DNA of 64,000 nucleotides from Chrysopilus asiliformis (taxonomy: Eukaryota > Arthropoda > Insecta > Diptera > Rhagionidae): contig OZ035961.1 in NCBI GenBank assembly GCA_964034945.1, forward strand, positions 65,508,031 through 65,572,030, given 5' to 3'. Below, in pieces: positions 61,736-64,000 of this stretch. Made by a program: the position numbers and the translations under genes. How positions within the stretch are numbered: the stretch's first letter is position 1; each line of letters begins with the position of its first letter. The notes beneath the pieces are model-generated. The model searched no databases. It was not told where the DNA came from and saw only the letters and a list, made by a program, of their open reading frames with translations.

Positions 61736-61790
61736 AGGTTATAATAAGCAGATTATAATAAGCAATTAAGTTATAATAAGCAGTCGTAAA
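61736..61790 (+). repeat. Short tandem TTATAATAAGCA repeat
   Basis: Three imperfect units of TTATAATAAGCA(GA/ATTAAG). Minor local repeat. Confidence 0.6.
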
Positions 61791-62148
61791 AACCAGATAC
61801 GTTGATCTATTGGAATGATAGCTTGAAATGATATACGTTAATTTATTGGAATGAACCACTTCATCATAGCTTGCCGGACATATTCCTGTATTGATTTGCG
61901 GAGTTTCTTTGATTTTAAAACATTACAATTGAAGGTTTACTTAATCATAGAAGCATATAACCGCACCTTTCTCTTCAATTGTAAATGCTTTACAACGAGG
62001 CGTTTTTCAAAAATCGATTTTTTGCCCGATTTTCGAGGGGAAGTATGCCCTGTTAAAACCGAATATCTGCAAATATTAAAAACGCTTAATTTTTTGAGTG
62101 CTGTAACATGTATGAATGCGGAAGAATCGCTGGCGGACACCTACCTAA

Positions 62149-62700
62149 GGGTACGTCCATAGTGAACCAGCTTCTCGCTTCCTCGCGCACCAGCTTTCTG
62201 GCGAGATTTACGCCGGTACTTATAACCAGCTTGATTTAGGTGATGGTCATAGTGAATCTCGCGCCTGTACCGCAGATACGATGGAACTTTCACGTGAGGA
62301 ATTGCTTTGCATGTTCATTTCCTTTCCTATTTCATTCCATGCCCTGTCTACAGCATTCCGATTAGAATGATCTTTCAGTCGTTTATCCCAAATAATTTGT
62401 TTAACAAACACTTTAGAAATTAAAATTTCTTTATTAACTTCCGCATTGATTTTGCCAAAAAAGCTGACAAATAAAATATTACAACTAACAACAGGCTTGT
62501 AGCCGGTTACCTGCGTTAACAAGAATTAAAAATTGATTCCGGTAAAAGCTGATAAACGCCGGCTGATTCTTATGAAAGCGAGAACCCGGTTCACTATGGA
62601 CGCGACAATTCATACTCGGGTTAATTTTTATCCAGTGTAAAACGGCGGCTGGAAAGCAATAAAGCGAGAAGCTGGTTTTATGGCCACTATGGACGTACCC
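62149..62700 (-). mobile_element. Harbinger-type element with MADF fragment
   Basis: Ends GGGTACGTCCATAGTG and complement, with ACCAGCTTCTCGCTT further inside on both arms. Flanked by TAA (62146-62148 and 62701-62703). The minus strand carries a MADF-like coding segment. Confidence 0.8.
62300..62460 (-). pseudogene. MADF-domain fragment (Harbinger accessory protein)
   Basis: The minus-strand frame has VNKEILISKVFVKQIIWDKR, LKDHSNRNAVDRAWNEIGKE and MNMQ. The pattern LIxxV ... IWDxxxxDxxNRxxxxxAWxEI matches MADF domains well. Only the first two helices are encoded before the frame diverges. Second example in the window of a Harbinger-type element keeping a MADF piece but no transposase. Confidence 0.7.
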
Positions 62701-62726
62701 TAAGGTTCCTCGTTAGAATTAAAAAA

Positions 62727-64000
62727 TATCAGTTGTGGTCAACACAAAACTTTCTTCTACAAAATCTACGACCCTGTGCAATTTACGCTAGAGCCCTGTC
62801 GCGTTGTCAACCTAAGACGACCTCCCAATAAATTGTTGGTTCATCCAAAAATATCAAAAACGTACAAAATTTGAGATAACTTGAGAACTGTAAAAGATAT
62901 CAATTTACGGTAAATGGCAAAAATGTAGAAAATGTTAACATCTTTAATTATTCTTTTAACTGATTTGTCGAAAAACCGTTAGTTTGCAAATTATTCGCAA
63001 AAATATGATTTTTTACATATTAATGAAAATATCTCAATAACGGTAAAAGATAACGGATAACGGTAAAAGACAAAATTGTGCAAAATGCCATTCTCATTAA
63101 TTCACTTCATACATTCAGTCAGCAAAAACCCGTTAGTTTTCGAGATAATCGCAAAAAACTGTTTTTTTTTGGAAATAACGGTTTATCTCGATAACGGGTT
63201 GAGATATCGAGTTATAGCTAAAGACAAAAGTGTGGGAAATCTTATTTTCTCCAAGTTTTGTCGTACTTAAGGCCACTAAAAAACGCGTAGTTTGGGAGTA
63301 AATCGAGAAAAACGAAATTGCGATTTTTGAAAAACCGCCATTTTGGATACTTCCGGTTAACGGATTTCCACCAAAAGTTGATAGGATCGTCCCATTTCAG
63401 GACCCAACATGCCTATAAAATTTCATGGCGCCAGCTCTATTAGTTTTTGAGAAATCTTGTACACAGACTGACAGACTGACAGACTGACAGACAGACGGAC
63501 AGACTGACAGACTGACAGACTGACAGACCGACAGACTGACAGACTGACAGACTGACAGACCGACAGACCGACAGACCGACAGACCGACAGACCGACAGAC
63601 CGACAGACCGACAGACCGACAGACCGACAGACCGACAGACCGACAGACCGACAGACCGACAGACCGACAGACCGACAGACCGACAGACCGACAGACCGAC
63701 AGACTGACAGACTGACAGACTGACAGACTGACAGACTGACAGACTGACAGACTGACAGACTGACAGACTGACAGACTGACAGACTGACAGACTGACAGAC
63801 TGACAGACTGACAGACTGACAGACTGACAGACTGACAGACTGACAGACTGACAGACTGACAGACTGACAGACTGACAGACTGACAGACTGACAGACTGAC
63901 AGACTGACAGACTGACAGACTGACAGACTGACAGACTGACAGACTGACAGACTGACAGACTGACAGACTGACAGACTGACAGACTGACAGACTGACAGAC
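62727..64000 (-). mobile_element. HINE-B copy running off the window, with expanded octamer array
   Basis: From the 3' end (TATCAGTTGTGGTCAACAC) through the same body as 52018-52740 to GTACACAGACTGACAG and then an array to the window edge. The body matches the 52018 copy at nearly every position, apart from an extra CCAAAAGTTGATAGG near 63370. Confidence 0.8.
63466..64000 (-). repeat. (ACAGACTG)n array, partial, with a block of ACAGACCG variants
   Basis: At least 535 bp of the complement of the octamer at 60571-61611. Units of the variant ACAGACCG form one block at about 63566-63700, whereas both flanks are ACAGACTG. Open at the window edge. Confidence 0.95.

Overview
The window is eukaryotic, AT-rich nuclear DNA, most probably from an insect or another arthropod. 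The reasons are a multi-exon animal signalling gene with GT-AG introns (and one AT-AC intron), a dense mix of arthropod-type transposable elements, and the absence of any prokaryotic gene layout. I cannot name the species. Almost all short open frames in the window are shadows of repeats.

Host gene: the minus strand from about 60.0 kb down to 23.8 kb carries an Epac orthologue (RAPGEF3/4 family, a cAMP-activated guanine-nucleotide exchange factor for Rap). I could place 15 exons. They total 2,531 nt, splice phase-consistently into 842 codons plus stop, and cover the DEP domain, cyclic-nucleotide-binding domain, REM, Ras-association domain, CDC25-type GEF domain and C-terminus. The 5' end lies beyond the window. 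The intron that splits the REM domain looks like a U12-type AT-AC intron. The Epac introns hold a Penelope-like element, several nested PIF/Harbinger elements, foldback elements, a THAP-domain remnant and Helentron-type repeats.

Left end (0.4-2.3 kb): a decayed non-LTR retrotransposon on the minus strand. From 2.5 to 13.9 kb lies what I read as a single dead Helentron (Rep/helicase rolling-circle element) on the plus strand. It has a recognisable 5' end, an N-terminal basic-repeat coding region, a DUF6570-like region, a Rep HUH domain and a 3' end, and the helicase part is deleted. At least five other elements are inserted in it, each with identifiable target-site duplications: two hATs, two foldback elements and a probable solo LTR. 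Taking them out rejoins the coding frame. The ends of this Helentron match a short non-autonomous family (called HINE-A here) that recurs in both orientations through the window. HINE-A carries a GTCY microsatellite, like the DINE-1/mini-me elements of flies.

13.9-23.7 kb is intergenic repeat-rich DNA: two identical-length palindromic MITEs, a TIR-MITE pair, Harbinger and piggyBac-like MITEs, and about 3 kb of plain AT-rich DNA. At the right end (60.5-64 kb) a second Helentron-like repeat family (HINE-B) carries very long pure CAGTCTGT octamer arrays. One is about 1.04 kb. Another, at least 0.5 kb in the opposite orientation, runs off the window.
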